Positions 25,718 through 36,791 of a stretch of DNA of 64,000 bases are shown here, in pieces. This DNA is from Duganella sp. OV510. GTDB taxonomy: Bacteria > Pseudomonadota > Gammaproteobacteria > Burkholderiales > Burkholderiaceae_D. The DNA lies in contig NZ_FNEQ01000003.1 in the NCBI RefSeq assembly GCF_900100205.1, forward strand, positions 458,700 to 522,699, written 5' to 3'. Both the position numbers and the translations under genes were made by a program. The number at the start of each line of letters is the position of its first letter. Within the stretch, counting starts at the first letter, position 1. Under the pieces are notes generated by a model. The model saw only the letters and a list, made by a program, of their open reading frames with translations. It had not been told where the DNA came from and did not search any database.

Positions 25718-25830
25718 AAAGTCCAAAACTAGGGATCTCCTCCAGAGGAGACGAGCCCAGAATACTCCCCCCACCCACTTCCGCTCTGTGCGCTACTTCA
25801 CATAACAGTGTTGTTTTTGCAATCACCTGG
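25694..25830 (-). ncRNA. Candidate small RNA or structured 3' UTR, ending in an intrinsic terminator
   Basis: The 140 bases between the HDOD and WYL genes hold no convincing gene but two strong structures. Reading the minus strand, a perfect hairpin TCTCCTC / GAGGAGA (25736-25751, 2-base loop) is followed by a GCCCGCT / AGCGGGC stem (25700-25717) and a run of eight T. This is the shape of a bacterial sRNA or of an RNA processed from the 3' UTR of the WYL gene. The first hairpin exposes sequence able to pair with Shine-Dalgarno or anti-Shine-Dalgarno RNA. No clear promoter was found, and the 5' end is a guess. Confidence 0.4.
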
Positions 25831-25833
25831 TGA

Positions 25834-26529
25834 TCAGGCATCTTCACGGATATTGTGTTCGGCGCGCCAGGTTTTCAACAGGTCGTGGCGGCGTGCCGGA
25901 TAGCGCTCGCCCAGCGACTCCACCGCAGCGATGCGGTCGATGCGGAAGTGACGGTACGCCGCGCGCAACTCGCACCACGCGGCCAGCAAGCGGCAACCTT
26001 CGAGAAAGGCCAGCGCGAACGGCCACACCACCCGTTGTGATGGCGTTCCATGCTCGTCGCGGTAGCACATGCGCAGCCGGTGCTGGTAGCGGATGGCTTC
26101 GCGCACCGGCCGCACGTGGATGTCGGTGGCGTCGTGCTGGTCCTGGCCGATCGGCACCCATAAGCTGGTTTCGGCCATATCGTCGCGCAAGTCTTTGGGC
26201 GTGGCGGCGGCGATCTTGGCGAGGGCATTGCTGGCGGCGGCGGACAGCGCCTCGTCGCCCTGACGGCGCACCCAGCGCGCGCCCAGCACCAGCGCCTCCA
26301 GCTCATCGGCACCAAACATCAGCGGCGGCAGGAAGAAGCCGGCCTTCAGCATGTAGCCGACGCCGGCCTCGCCCTCCAGCGGCGCGCCGAGGCCGGACAG
26401 GGTCTGGATGTCGCGGTAGATGGTGCGCTCGGAAACGCCCAGCTGCTCCGCCAGCCGCGCGGCAGTAACGGGACGGCGGTAGCCACGCATGGCGTCCATC
26501 AGCATGAACAGGCGGCCGGTACGGCTCAT
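25834..26529 (-). CDS. WYL domain transcriptional regulator (YafY-like)
   Basis: The 231-residue protein starts with an HTH_11 domain (MSRTGRLFMLMDAMRGYRRPVTAARLAEQLGVSERTIYRDIQTL). It continues with a WYL domain (about 135-225) containing AIRYQHRLRMCYRDEHG, VVWPFALAFLEGCRLLAAWCELRAAYRHFRIDRI. WYL regulators bind nucleic-acid-like ligands or small molecules. It is monocistronic. The secF terminator lies directly upstream. Confidence 0.88.
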   Translation of the reverse strand: MSRTGRLFMLMDAMRGYRRPVTAARLAEQLGVSERTIYRDIQTLSGLGAPLEGEAGVGYMLKAGFFLPPLMFGADELEALVLGARWVRRQGDEALSAAASNALAKIAAATPKDLRDDMAETSLWVPIGQDQHDATDIHVRPVREAIRYQHRLRMCYRDEHGTPSQRVVWPFALAFLEGCRLLAAWCELRAAYRHFRIDRIAAVESLGERYPARRHDLLKTWRAEHNIREDA

Positions 26530-26549
26530 GATTGGTCTCCCCTACGAAA

Positions 26550-26572
26550 AATCCCTCCGCGAGGGAGGGATT
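26550..26572 (-). terminator. Intrinsic terminator after secF
   Basis: AATCCCTCC (26550-26558) and GGAGGGATT (26564-26572) form a 9-bp stem with a 5-base loop, followed on the minus strand by a short T-run. It ends the queA-tgt-yajC-secD-secF unit 8 bases after the secF stop. Confidence 0.85.
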
Positions 26573-26580
26573 CTGGTGCT

Positions 26581-27603
26581 TCAGACGACTGCGCCGTCGG
26601 TTTCATCTTTCGGCTTGATCGGCTTGATCAGGTCTTCGCGCTTGACGCCCAGCCACATGGCGACGGCGGCGGCCACGAACACCGACGAGTAGATACCGAA
26701 GCAGATACCGATGGTCAGCGCCATGGCGAAGTAGTGCAGCGTCGGACCGCCCAGGAACAGCATCGACAGCACCATCATCTGCGTGCAGCCGTGGGTGATG
26801 ATGGTACGCGAGATGGTCGAGGTGATCGCATTGTCGATCACTTCATGCACGGTCGCCGAGCGCTGCTTGCGGAAGTTCTCGCGAATCCGGTCGAAGATAA
26901 CCACCGACTCATTGACCGAATAACCCAGCACCGCCAGGATGCCGGCCAGCACCGTCAGCGAGAATTCCCACTGGAAGAAGGCGAAGAAGCCGAGAATGAT
27001 GACCACGTCGTGCAGGTTGGCGATAATCGCCGCCACCGCATACTTCCACTCGAAGCGGATCGCCAGGTAGATCATCACGCCGATAATCACCATTACCAGC
27101 GCGTTCAGGCCGTTCTGGGTCAGCTCATCGCCGACCTGCGGGCCGACGAACTCCACTTTCTGCAGACCGACCAATTCGCCGCCGGCGGTGTCCGAGCACG
27201 ACTGCTTGACCACGTGCTCGCCCTTGGCGGTCACGGTGTCGATCTGCTGCAGGCTGCCGCTTTCGGCTTTGCACAGCGCGTCATACACCTTGGCCGATGC
27301 GTCCTTCGAGGTGACGCCCTTGATCACCGGCAGACGCAGCATAACGTCATGCGCGGTGCCAAAGCCGGTGGCTTCAGGCTGCTCGTAGCCGATGCTTTCC
27401 AGCGTGTGGCGAATCTTTTCCAGATTCGCCGCCTGCTTGTATTTCAGCTCCATCACGGTGCCGCCGGTGAACTCCACCGACAGGTGCAGGCCACGGTGCA
27501 GCAGGAAGAACACGGCTGCGACGAAGGTCAACGCCGAAACGACGTTGAACACCAGCGCGTGGCGCATGAACGGGATGTCTTTTTTAATGCGGAAAAATTC
27601 CAT
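26581..27603 (-). CDS. secF: Protein translocase subunit SecF
   Basis: The 340-residue inner-membrane protein has six membrane segments. After the first comes the periplasmic P4 domain with SVEFTGGTVMEL, the conserved SecF motif. The later helices carry GYSVNESVVIFDRIRENFR and the ISRTIITHG segment. With SecD it uses the proton gradient to pull exported proteins through SecYEG. It starts 12 bases after secD and is slightly longer than E. coli SecF (323). Confidence 0.97.
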   Translation of the reverse strand: MEFFRIKKDIPFMRHALVFNVVSALTFVAAVFFLLHRGLHLSVEFTGGTVMELKYKQAANLEKIRHTLESIGYEQPEATGFGTAHDVMLRLPVIKGVTSKDASAKVYDALCKAESGSLQQIDTVTAKGEHVVKQSCSDTAGGELVGLQKVEFVGPQVGDELTQNGLNALVMVIIGVMIYLAIRFEWKYAVAAIIANLHDVVIILGFFAFFQWEFSLTVLAGILAVLGYSVNESVVIFDRIRENFRKQRSATVHEVIDNAITSTISRTIITHGCTQMMVLSMLFLGGPTLHYFAMALTIGICFGIYSSVFVAAAVAMWLGVKREDLIKPIKPKDETDGAVV

Positions 27604-27615
27604 GTTCAGCCCCTG

Positions 27616-29484
27616 TTATTTCTGACCCGGTACCCAGACGGTACCGATGGCGATCGATTGCAGTTTCTTCTTGCGGCCATACCAGAGGTTGACCACACCG
27701 CGCGAGACAAACACGGCGGAGAACATCGAGGTCAGAATACCCAGCGTGTGCACCACGGCGAAGCCACGGATCGGGCCGGAACCGAACACCCACAGCGCCA
27801 CACCGACGATCAGCGTGGTGACGTTGGAGTCGATAATGGTGGCCCAGGCGCGGTCGAAGCCGGCGGAAATCGCCTGCTGCGGCGAGGCGCCGGCGCGCAG
27901 TTCTTCGCGCACCCGCTCGTTAATCAGCACGTTCGAGTCAATCGCCATACCCAGCGCCAGCGCGATAGCGGCCATGCCCGGCAAGGTCAGCGTGACCTGC
28001 ATCAGCGACAGGATGGCCAGCAGGAACAGCAGGTTGCAGGCCAGCGCAAACACGCTGAAGAAGCCGAACATCATGTAGTAGATGATCATGAAGATCGCGA
28101 TCGCGGCAAAGCCGTACATGGTCGAGTGAATACCCTTGTTGATATTCTCCGCACCCAGCGCAGGGCCGATGGTGCGTTCTTCGATCACGTCCATCGGCGC
28201 CGACAGCGCGCCGGAGCGCAGCAGCAGCGCCAGCTCGGTCGAGTTTTCCATGCTGCCCATGCCGGTGATCTGGAAGCTGCTGCCCAGTTCCTGCTGGATG
28301 GTGGCCACCGACAGCACTTCGCCCGGCTTGCCCTTTTTCTCGAACAGCACGATGGCCATGCGCTTGCCGACGCGCTCACGGGTGGCGTCACGCATGCGGC
28401 GGCCGCCGTCGCCGTTCAGGTCGATGCTGACGGCTGGCTGGTTGTTCTGGTCCGAACGGGCGATGGCGCTGGAGATGTAATCGCCAGTCAGCACCACGTC
28501 CTTGCTCAGGATGACCGGCACGCCTTTGCCGACGGTGAACAGCTCCGAGTTGAACGGCACAGCAGCCGACAGTTCGGTGCCTGGCGTGACCGACTCGTCG
28601 ACCATGCGCACTTCCAGCGTCGCGGTACGGCCGATCACGGCGCGCGCACGCGCCACGTCCTGCACGCCTGGCAGCTGGACCACGATGCGGTCCGGGCCCT
28701 GCTGCTGGATGATCGGTTCCGCCACGCCCAGTTCGTTGACGCGCTTCGACAGCGTCGAGATATTCTGTTTGACGCCGTCATCGATGGTTTGCTTCAGCGC
28801 GGCCGGTTTCAGGCTCATCACCGTTTTCAGCTCGCTGCCGTCGCCGGAGTCGGTGAACTGCAGGTCGGCCATGGTGGCGTTCAGCACATCCTTGGCTTTC
28901 TGGCGGGTGGCGTCGTCGCGGAACTTGATTTCCACGGTATTGCCGACTTTCTCGATGCCGGCGTGGCGCACGTTCTTGTCGCGCAGCGACACGCGGGCGG
29001 CGGTCTGCATGCCCTGTACGCGCTTGGTCAGCACGCCTTCCGCATCCACCTGCATCAGGAAGTGCACACCGCCGCGCAAGTCGAGGCCGAGGTACATCGG
29101 CAGCGCGTGCAGGCGTTGCATCCACTTCGGCGTATCCGCCTGCAAGTTCAGTGCCACCAGATAGGTAGGATCTTCAGCGTCGGTGTTCAGGCCTTTTTCC
29201 AGCACCGACTTGGCGTGGAACTGGGTGTCCGGCGTATCGAAGCGCACGCGCACCGAGGCGTAGTTGCCGGTGCCGTCATAGGCGATGCCATTGTTGGCGA
29301 TGCCGGCTTTGGCCAGCACGTCGGCTACCTTGGCGGTCATGTCCGAGGTCATCTTGACCGTCGACTTACCACTGGTCACCTGCACTGCCGGCGATTCGCC
29401 GAAATAATTGGGCACGGTGTACAGCGCGCCCAGCAGGATGGCGACGGCGATAAGGATGTATTTCCAGACTGGATAACGATTCAT
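27616..29484 (-). CDS. secD: Protein translocase subunit SecD
   Basis: The 622-residue SecD has a first membrane segment near the N-terminus (YPVWKYILIAVAILLGALYTVPNYFG) and a large periplasmic head. LGLDLRGGVHFLMQVD and the ALGAENI segment are the family landmarks, and five C-terminal membrane segments contain LGMAIDSNVLINERVREELR. It partners SecF and YajC. A strong hairpin with T-run lies between it and yajC upstream. Confidence 0.97.
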   Translation of the reverse strand: MNRYPVWKYILIAVAILLGALYTVPNYFGESPAVQVTSGKSTVKMTSDMTAKVADVLAKAGIANNGIAYDGTGNYASVRVRFDTPDTQFHAKSVLEKGLNTDAEDPTYLVALNLQADTPKWMQRLHALPMYLGLDLRGGVHFLMQVDAEGVLTKRVQGMQTAARVSLRDKNVRHAGIEKVGNTVEIKFRDDATRQKAKDVLNATMADLQFTDSGDGSELKTVMSLKPAALKQTIDDGVKQNISTLSKRVNELGVAEPIIQQQGPDRIVVQLPGVQDVARARAVIGRTATLEVRMVDESVTPGTELSAAVPFNSELFTVGKGVPVILSKDVVLTGDYISSAIARSDQNNQPAVSIDLNGDGGRRMRDATRERVGKRMAIVLFEKKGKPGEVLSVATIQQELGSSFQITGMGSMENSTELALLLRSGALSAPMDVIEERTIGPALGAENINKGIHSTMYGFAAIAIFMIIYYMMFGFFSVFALACNLLFLLAILSLMQVTLTLPGMAAIALALGMAIDSNVLINERVREELRAGASPQQAISAGFDRAWATIIDSNVTTLIVGVALWVFGSGPIRGFAVVHTLGILTSMFSAVFVSRGVVNLWYGRKKKLQSIAIGTVWVPGQK

Positions 29485-29511
29485 ATAGCTCTAACGTTCA
29501 ATGTAGACGTC

Positions 29512-29535
29512 AAAAGGCCCGCGCAAGCGCGGGCC
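29512..29535 (-). terminator. Intrinsic terminator-like hairpin between yajC and secD
   Basis: GGCCCGCGC (29516-29524) and GCGCGGGCC (29527-29535) form a very stable stem. Minus-strand transcription coming from yajC meets the stem and then TTTT before secD. It should cause partial termination, giving more YajC than SecDF, unless secD has its own promoter in the 28 bases beyond. Confidence 0.7.
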
Positions 29536-29543
29536 CATGAGAA

Positions 29544-29879
29544 TTACAGGCTTTTCAGCGTGCCGTTCGGCAGCACCGTGGTGATCGCGTTCTTCTGCAC
29601 CACCAGTTCCGCGCCGCTGGAGACTTCCAGGGTCACGTAAGCGTCGGAGATCTTGCTGATCTTGCCCAGCACGCCGCCGGCGGTAACGACTTCAGCGCCC
29701 TTGGTCAGCGCTTCCATCATGGCCTTTTGTTCCTTGGCGCGCTTCTGCTGAGGACGAATCATCAGGAAGTACATGGCCACGAACATCAGAATCAGGAAAC
29801 CATACTGGCCCAGGAAGCCGGTCGAGCCCAGCACGTCGGTGGTGGATTGGGCGTAAGCGTTGGAAATGAAGAAGGACAC
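29544..29879 (-). CDS. yajC: Preprotein translocase subunit YajC
   Basis: The 111-residue protein has one membrane helix (FLGQYGFLILMFVAMYFLMI, about residues 22-42), the RPQQKRAKEQ motif right after it and a small C-terminal beta domain (KGAEVVTAGGVLGKI). It starts with GTG, supported by GGAG 6 bases before. It associates with SecDF. The gene lies 72 bases after tgt. Confidence 0.95.
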   Translation of the reverse strand: MSFFISNAYAQSTTDVLGSTGFLGQYGFLILMFVAMYFLMIRPQQKRAKEQKAMMEALTKGAEVVTAGGVLGKISKISDAYVTLEVSSGAELVVQKNAITTVLPNGTLKSL

Positions 29880-29951
29880 TGGTGACTCCGATATCTATAG
29901 TTTAAAAAACAGCGCTGTATTCTAGCACTGGCCGCAAGGCATGAAAGACTT

Positions 29952-32119
<2,168 letters not shown>

Positions 32120-32131
32120 TTGCGGACTCTG

Positions 32132-32159
32132 TTAACAAAAATACGGTAGGCCTTACAAT
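32132..32159 (+). promoter_or_regulatory. Predicted sigma70 promoter of recG
   Basis: TTAACA (32132-32137) and TACAAT (32154-32159) are separated by 16 bases; each box matches five of six consensus positions. The start site would lie about 24 bases before the recG ATG. Confidence 0.6.
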
Positions 32160-32189
32160 ATCGGCGGCCAACCCTCTATTTTACGCCAT

Positions 32190-34256
32190 ATGCCTGTTTC
32201 ACCGTCTAAAACTGCTAAAAAAACCGTCAGCGCAGAGGCCAAACTGGCCAAATTGGGCTTGCACACCGATATGGACCTGGTGCTGCACCTGCCCATGCGC
32301 TACGAGGACGAAACGCAGGTCATCACCATCGAAGAAGCCCGGCTGCATGGCGGCGACACGTCCCAAGTTGAGGGCGTTGTTGTAAAAAACGAGATCGGCT
32401 ACAAGCCAAGACGACAATTATTGGTCCACATCAGCGACGGCAGCGGCGAATTGCAGCTGCGCTTCATGAATTTCTACGGCAGCCAGGTCAAGCAGCTGGC
32501 GGAAGGCACGCGGGTGCGCGTGCGCGGCGAATTGAAACACGGCTTCTTCGGCGCCGAGATGGTGCACCCGGCCTACAAGGTGGTCAACGAAGGCGCGCCA
32601 CTGCCTACTTCGCTGACGCCGGTGTATCCGGCCGGCGAGGGACTGTCGCAGCCGGTGCTGCGCAAGGCCATCGGCGACGCCATGAAACGGGTCGACTGGA
32701 CCGACACGCTGCCGGCCGATATCCGCCAGCAGTTGCAGCTGTCCGAGCTGGAGCCGGCGGTGAAGCTGCTGCACTATCCGCCGCAGCAGGTGGACAACCA
32801 CGCGCTGGCCGACCGCTCGCATCCGGCCTGGACGCGCGTGAAGTTCGATGAGCTGCTGGCGCAGCAGCTGTCGCTGAAACGCGCCCAGCGCGCGCGTCGT
32901 GCCAAGGGCTCGCCGCCGCTGAAGACCCTCGGCGCGCTGTCGGCCGGCTTCCAGGCAGCCCTGCCGTTCAAGCTGACCGGCGCGCAGCAGAAAGTGCTGG
33001 ACGAAATCCGCGCCGACCTGCGCCAACCGTTCCCGATGCAGCGGCTGCTGCAAGGGGACGTCGGCAGCGGCAAGACGGTGGTATCGGCGCTGGCCGCCGC
33101 GCAGGCCATCGACAGCGGCTACCAGGCGGCGCTGATGGCGCCAACCGAAATCCTCGCCGAGCAGCACTTCCGCAAGATCGCCGCGTGGATGGAGCCGCTG
33201 GGCGTCAAGGTCGCATGGCTCAGCGGCAGCCAGAAGAAAAAGGACAAGCAGGCCTCGTATGACATGATCGAATCCGGCGAGGCGCGACTGGTGGTCGGTA
33301 CGCACGCGCTGCTGCAGGATGTGGTGACGTTCGAGAATCTCGGACTGGTGATCGTCGACGAGCAGCACCGCTTCGGCGTCGGCCAGCGGCTGGTGCTGCG
33401 CAACAAGGGCGCGGTAGGCGCAGTGCCGCACCAGCTGATGATGTCCGCCACGCCGATCCCGCGCACGCTGGCCATGACCTACTACGCCGACCTGGAAGTA
33501 TCGGTGATCGACGAACTGCCGCCGGGCCGCAGCCCGATCGTCACGCGCACCATCGACCAGAACCGGCGCGACGAAGTGATCGAGCGCGTGCATGCGGCCG
33601 CGCAGGAAGGCCGGCAAGTCTACTGGGTCTGCCCGCTGATCGAAGAATCGGAAGCGCTGCAACTGCAAACCGCCACCGACACCCATGCGCTGCTGGCCGA
33701 AGCGCTGCCCGACCTGAACGTCGGCCTGGTGCATGGCCGCTTGAAGCCGGCGGAAAAGCAGGCAGTGATGGATGCCTTCATCGCCAACGAGATGCAGGTG
33801 CTGGTGGCCACCACGGTGATCGAAGTCGGCGTCGACGTGCCGAATGCCTCGCTGATGGTGATCGAGCATGCCGAGCGCTTCGGCCTGTCGCAGCTGCACC
33901 AGCTGCGTGGCCGCGTCGGCCGTGGATCGGCCGCATCGGTGTGCCTGCTGCTGTACCAAAGCCCGCTGGGCCAGATCGCCAAACAGCGCCTGATGACGAT
34001 GCGCGAAACCACCGACGGCTTTGAAATCGCCCGCCGCGACCTGGAGATCCGAGGCCCCGGCGAATTCCTCGGCGCGCGCCAGTCCGGCCAGGCCATGCTG
34101 CGCTTCGCCGATCTGGAGACGGACGCCTGGCTGGTCGACCAGGCGCGCGACGTCGCCCACGACCTCCTCCACGCCAACAGCCCCGAAAAAGCCGCCACTG
34201 TCGAAGCCCACCTCGCCCGCTGGCTAGGCGGCCGTGAAGAATTCCTCAAAGTCTAG
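32190..34256 (+). CDS. recG: ATP-dependent DNA helicase RecG
   Basis: The 688-residue helicase remodels stalled replication forks and branched DNA. An OB-fold wedge domain (about residues 50-150) precedes the helicase core with GDVGSGKT (Walker A, about 288-295), APTEILAEQH, DEQHRFGVGQR (DEAH-like box), MSATPIPRTLAMT, ATTVIEVGVDVPNA and QLHQLRGRVGRG. The length matches E. coli RecG (693). Its TAG overlaps the stop of a convergent micro-protein gene. Confidence 0.97.
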   Translation: MPVSPSKTAKKTVSAEAKLAKLGLHTDMDLVLHLPMRYEDETQVITIEEARLHGGDTSQVEGVVVKNEIGYKPRRQLLVHISDGSGELQLRFMNFYGSQVKQLAEGTRVRVRGELKHGFFGAEMVHPAYKVVNEGAPLPTSLTPVYPAGEGLSQPVLRKAIGDAMKRVDWTDTLPADIRQQLQLSELEPAVKLLHYPPQQVDNHALADRSHPAWTRVKFDELLAQQLSLKRAQRARRAKGSPPLKTLGALSAGFQAALPFKLTGAQQKVLDEIRADLRQPFPMQRLLQGDVGSGKTVVSALAAAQAIDSGYQAALMAPTEILAEQHFRKIAAWMEPLGVKVAWLSGSQKKKDKQASYDMIESGEARLVVGTHALLQDVVTFENLGLVIVDEQHRFGVGQRLVLRNKGAVGAVPHQLMMSATPIPRTLAMTYYADLEVSVIDELPPGRSPIVTRTIDQNRRDEVIERVHAAAQEGRQVYWVCPLIEESEALQLQTATDTHALLAEALPDLNVGLVHGRLKPAEKQAVMDAFIANEMQVLVATTVIEVGVDVPNASLMVIEHAERFGLSQLHQLRGRVGRGSAASVCLLLYQSPLGQIAKQRLMTMRETTDGFEIARRDLEIRGPGEFLGARQSGQAMLRFADLETDAWLVDQARDVAHDLLHANSPEKAATVEAHLARWLGGREEFLKV

Positions 34257-34369
34257 AAGCAGAGGTAGATGCGGTTGGCGAGGTCCACCACGAAGTCCGG
34301 CTGCAAGTAGGCGGCGAAGATCAGCGCCAGTATGGCGATGATGGCGGCGCGCAGCAGCCAGGTCTTCAT
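34253..34369 (-). CDS. Small membrane protein (38 aa) coupled to the MFS gene
   Basis: The frame MKTWLLRAAIIAILALIFAAYLQPDFV...NRIYLCF has one transmembrane helix (about residues 5-21). Its ATG overlaps the MFS stop codon in the arrangement TGATG, which favours translational coupling. Its own TAG shares the palindromic CTAG with the recG stop on the other strand. No function is known to me; it could be a small partner of the transporter. Confidence 0.55.
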   Translation of the reverse strand: MKTWLLRAAIIAILALIFAAYLQPDFVVDLANRIYLCF

Positions 34370-35580
34370 CACGCCGCCTGCGTGCGTATCAATGGGCGCT
34401 CGTTGATCGGCAGGTTGATCAGGCCGGACATCACGCCCAGCGCAATGGCGATGCCCCAGACGATGTCGTAGCTGCCAGTGGACGAATACAGGTAGCCACC
34501 CAGCCACACACCGAGGAAGCTGCCCAGCTGGTGCGAGAAGAACACCATTCCCGCCAGCATCGACATGTGCTTGACGCCGAACACGCCGGCGATGATGCCG
34601 TTCGTCAGCGGCACCGTCGACAGCCACAGCACACCCATCGCCGCTGCAAACAGATACACGGACAGCGGCATCAACGGCGCCAGCAGGAACAGTGCAATCA
34701 CCACCGAGCGCGAGAAATAAATCGCCGACAGCAGGTAGCGCTTGGGAAGTCGTCCGCCCAGCTTGCCCGCATAGTAAGAACCGAAGATATTGAACAAGCC
34801 AATCAGCGCCAGCGCCAGCACCGCCACATCAGGATTGCCGATGCCCTTGTCTTTCAGGTAAGCCGGCAAATGCACGCCGATGAACACCACCTGGAAGCCG
34901 CAGACAAAATAGCCCGCCACCAGGAACAGGAAGGAACGGTTGCCCAGTGCCTCGCCAGCCGCCTCGCGGATGCTCTGCTGCGGACCTTGCGCATGCTGCA
35001 CCGCCGGCTCGCGCAGGTAAAACGCCATCGGCACCATCAGCAGCAACAGCAAGGCGCCGAGGATGTAGAAGGCGTTCTGCCAGCCGACGGCGGAAATCAG
35101 CTGCTGCTCGACCGGCATCATCATGAACTGGCCGAACGAGCTGGCGGCGCCGGAAATGCCGAACGCCCACGAACGCCGCTCCGGCGGCGCCACGCGGCCG
35201 ATGATGCCGCTGACCGCGCCGAACGCGGTACACGCCAGGCCCAGGCCAATCAACAGCCCGGAGCCGAGCACGAACAAGGTGGGATGCGTCACCGTCGCCA
35301 TCCACACCAGGCCGAGCATGTACGACAGCGCCCCCACCAGCACTACGCGCATGGTGCCAAAACGGTCGGCCGCCATGCCGGCGAACGGGCCGATGACGCC
35401 CCACATCAGGTTTTGCATGGCCTGCGCCAGCGAGTAGGTCTCGCGCGTCCAGCCGTTGGCCTGTGAAATCGGCTGCATCCAGAAGCCGAAGCCGTGCCGC
35501 ACGCCCATGGCCAGCGTCAGCACGACGCCGGTGGCAAGCAGCACGTTTTTAAGAGTCGGTGCGCGGTCAGCGACGAACAT
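34369..35580 (-). CDS. MFS transporter
   Basis: The 403-residue protein has 12 hydrophobic segments. The loop between segments 2 and 3 holds GMAADRFGTMRVVLVG, the major facilitator signature. ISGAASSFGQFMMMPVEQQ and GKLGGRLPKRYLLS support the family. The overall type resembles oxalate/formate antiporter-like or YbfB-like MFS proteins; the substrate is unknown. The micro-protein downstream overlaps its stop. Confidence 0.85.
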   Translation of the reverse strand: MFVADRAPTLKNVLLATGVVLTLAMGVRHGFGFWMQPISQANGWTRETYSLAQAMQNLMWGVIGPFAGMAADRFGTMRVVLVGALSYMLGLVWMATVTHPTLFVLGSGLLIGLGLACTAFGAVSGIIGRVAPPERRSWAFGISGAASSFGQFMMMPVEQQLISAVGWQNAFYILGALLLLLMVPMAFYLREPAVQHAQGPQQSIREAAGEALGNRSFLFLVAGYFVCGFQVVFIGVHLPAYLKDKGIGNPDVAVLALALIGLFNIFGSYYAGKLGGRLPKRYLLSAIYFSRSVVIALFLLAPLMPLSVYLFAAAMGVLWLSTVPLTNGIIAGVFGVKHMSMLAGMVFFSHQLGSFLGVWLGGYLYSSTGSYDIVWGIAIALGVMSGLINLPINERPLIRTQAA

Positions 35581-35640
35581 GGTCTATCCCCGTTATTAAA
35601 ATCGTATCTGGGGATTGTAACCAGTTCGCGCCAGCCTTGC

Positions 35641-36636
35641 TCAGGCGTCGGCCGGATAGCGCAGGCCGATCTGCGCGCGGATCTCGTCCAGCGTGCCCAT
35701 GATGGACAGCGTTTCCGCATGCGGCATCACCGGGCTTTCGATCAGGCCGGCGCGCAGGCAGCGGCCCACTTCCTGCGCTTCGTGCGTGTAGCCGTTGCCA
35801 CTCTTCGGCAGCGTGACGACGCGCTCGCTGCGCGAGGCGCCATCCACCACGGTGACGGTAAAGCTGTCGGCATTGTGGAAGCGGTCGTGCAGGCGCACGA
35901 AGCCCTTGGTGCCGGAGATGGTCAGCTCGGTCGGCGTACGCGAACGCAGGCTGCAGGCGCACGACGACACGCCGCCGCCTTCGTGCTTCAGCGTGAACGC
36001 GGTCTGCATGTCGACGCCGGTGGCGGTCATTTCCGCCTGCGCCTTTACGCTCTCCACCGCGCCGAGGAAGAATGACGACATCGACAGCGGATAAATGCCC
36101 AGGTCCAGCAGCGCGCCGCCACCCAGCTCCGGCGCGAATAGGCGATGCTCCGGGCCGGCGTCCGAGGTGAAGCCGAAATCGGCGCTGACGTGGGCCGGCT
36201 TGCCGATCTCGCCGCTGTCGACGATGCGCTTGGCTTCCACAATCGCAGGCATGAAGCGCGTCCACATCGCCTCCATGACGAACAGTTTTTGGGCGCGCGC
36301 CAGCTGGATGATGTCCTCGGCCTGGCGGCGGTTCATGGTGAACGACTTCTCCACCAGCACCGCCTTGCCGCCGTTCAGGCACATCAGCGCGTTCTCATGG
36401 TGCATCGGATGCGGCGTGCCGATATAGATGACATCCACATCCGGATCATCAGCCAGCGCCTGATAGCTGCCGTGGAAACGCTCGGCGCCATATTCCTGGC
36501 CGAATTTGGTAGCGCTATCTACAGTGCGCGAAGCAACCGCCGCCAGAGCGGCCCCGGGCGTGTCTTTCAGTGCGGTGGCGAAGGCTTTGGCGATCTTGCC
36601 AGTGCCCAGGATGCCCCAGCGAATGATGCGTTCCAT
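35641..36636 (-). CDS. Gfo/Idh/MocA family oxidoreductase
   Basis: The 331-residue NAD(P)-dependent dehydrogenase has a Rossmann N-terminus (WGILGTGKIA, Gly8/11/13) and the sugar-dehydrogenase region VLVEKSFTMNRRQAEDI, where EKP is replaced by EKS. The C-terminal beta domain contains GGGALLDLGIYPLSMSSFFLG. It resembles dihydrodiol / D-xylose 1-dehydrogenase-like members, but the substrate is not clear. A TATAAT -10 lies on the minus strand at 36669-36674. Confidence 0.85.
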   Translation of the reverse strand: MERIIRWGILGTGKIAKAFATALKDTPGAALAAVASRTVDSATKFGQEYGAERFHGSYQALADDPDVDVIYIGTPHPMHHENALMCLNGGKAVLVEKSFTMNRRQAEDIIQLARAQKLFVMEAMWTRFMPAIVEAKRIVDSGEIGKPAHVSADFGFTSDAGPEHRLFAPELGGGALLDLGIYPLSMSSFFLGAVESVKAQAEMTATGVDMQTAFTLKHEGGGVSSCACSLRSRTPTELTISGTKGFVRLHDRFHNADSFTVTVVDGASRSERVVTLPKSGNGYTHEAQEVGRCLRAGLIESPVMPHAETLSIMGTLDEIRAQIGLRYPADA

Positions 36637-36791
36637 CCAGTCTCACTTTCTGCCGTCTAACGGCTTTCATTATAAAAACAACAGCGAACCTTATTTCATC
36701 AGCATCATGCATTTGCGCGATGCCGCAGTGCAGCAAAAATGTTATCCTAGTTTCAGTAATTTCATAATAAACAACCACTAGGGGAAATACC

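Noticed and set aside
26734..29640. Long plus-strand open frame (968 codons) opposite secF and secD
   Set aside because: Antisense shadow of two essential, well-matched genes; no ribosome site or domain.
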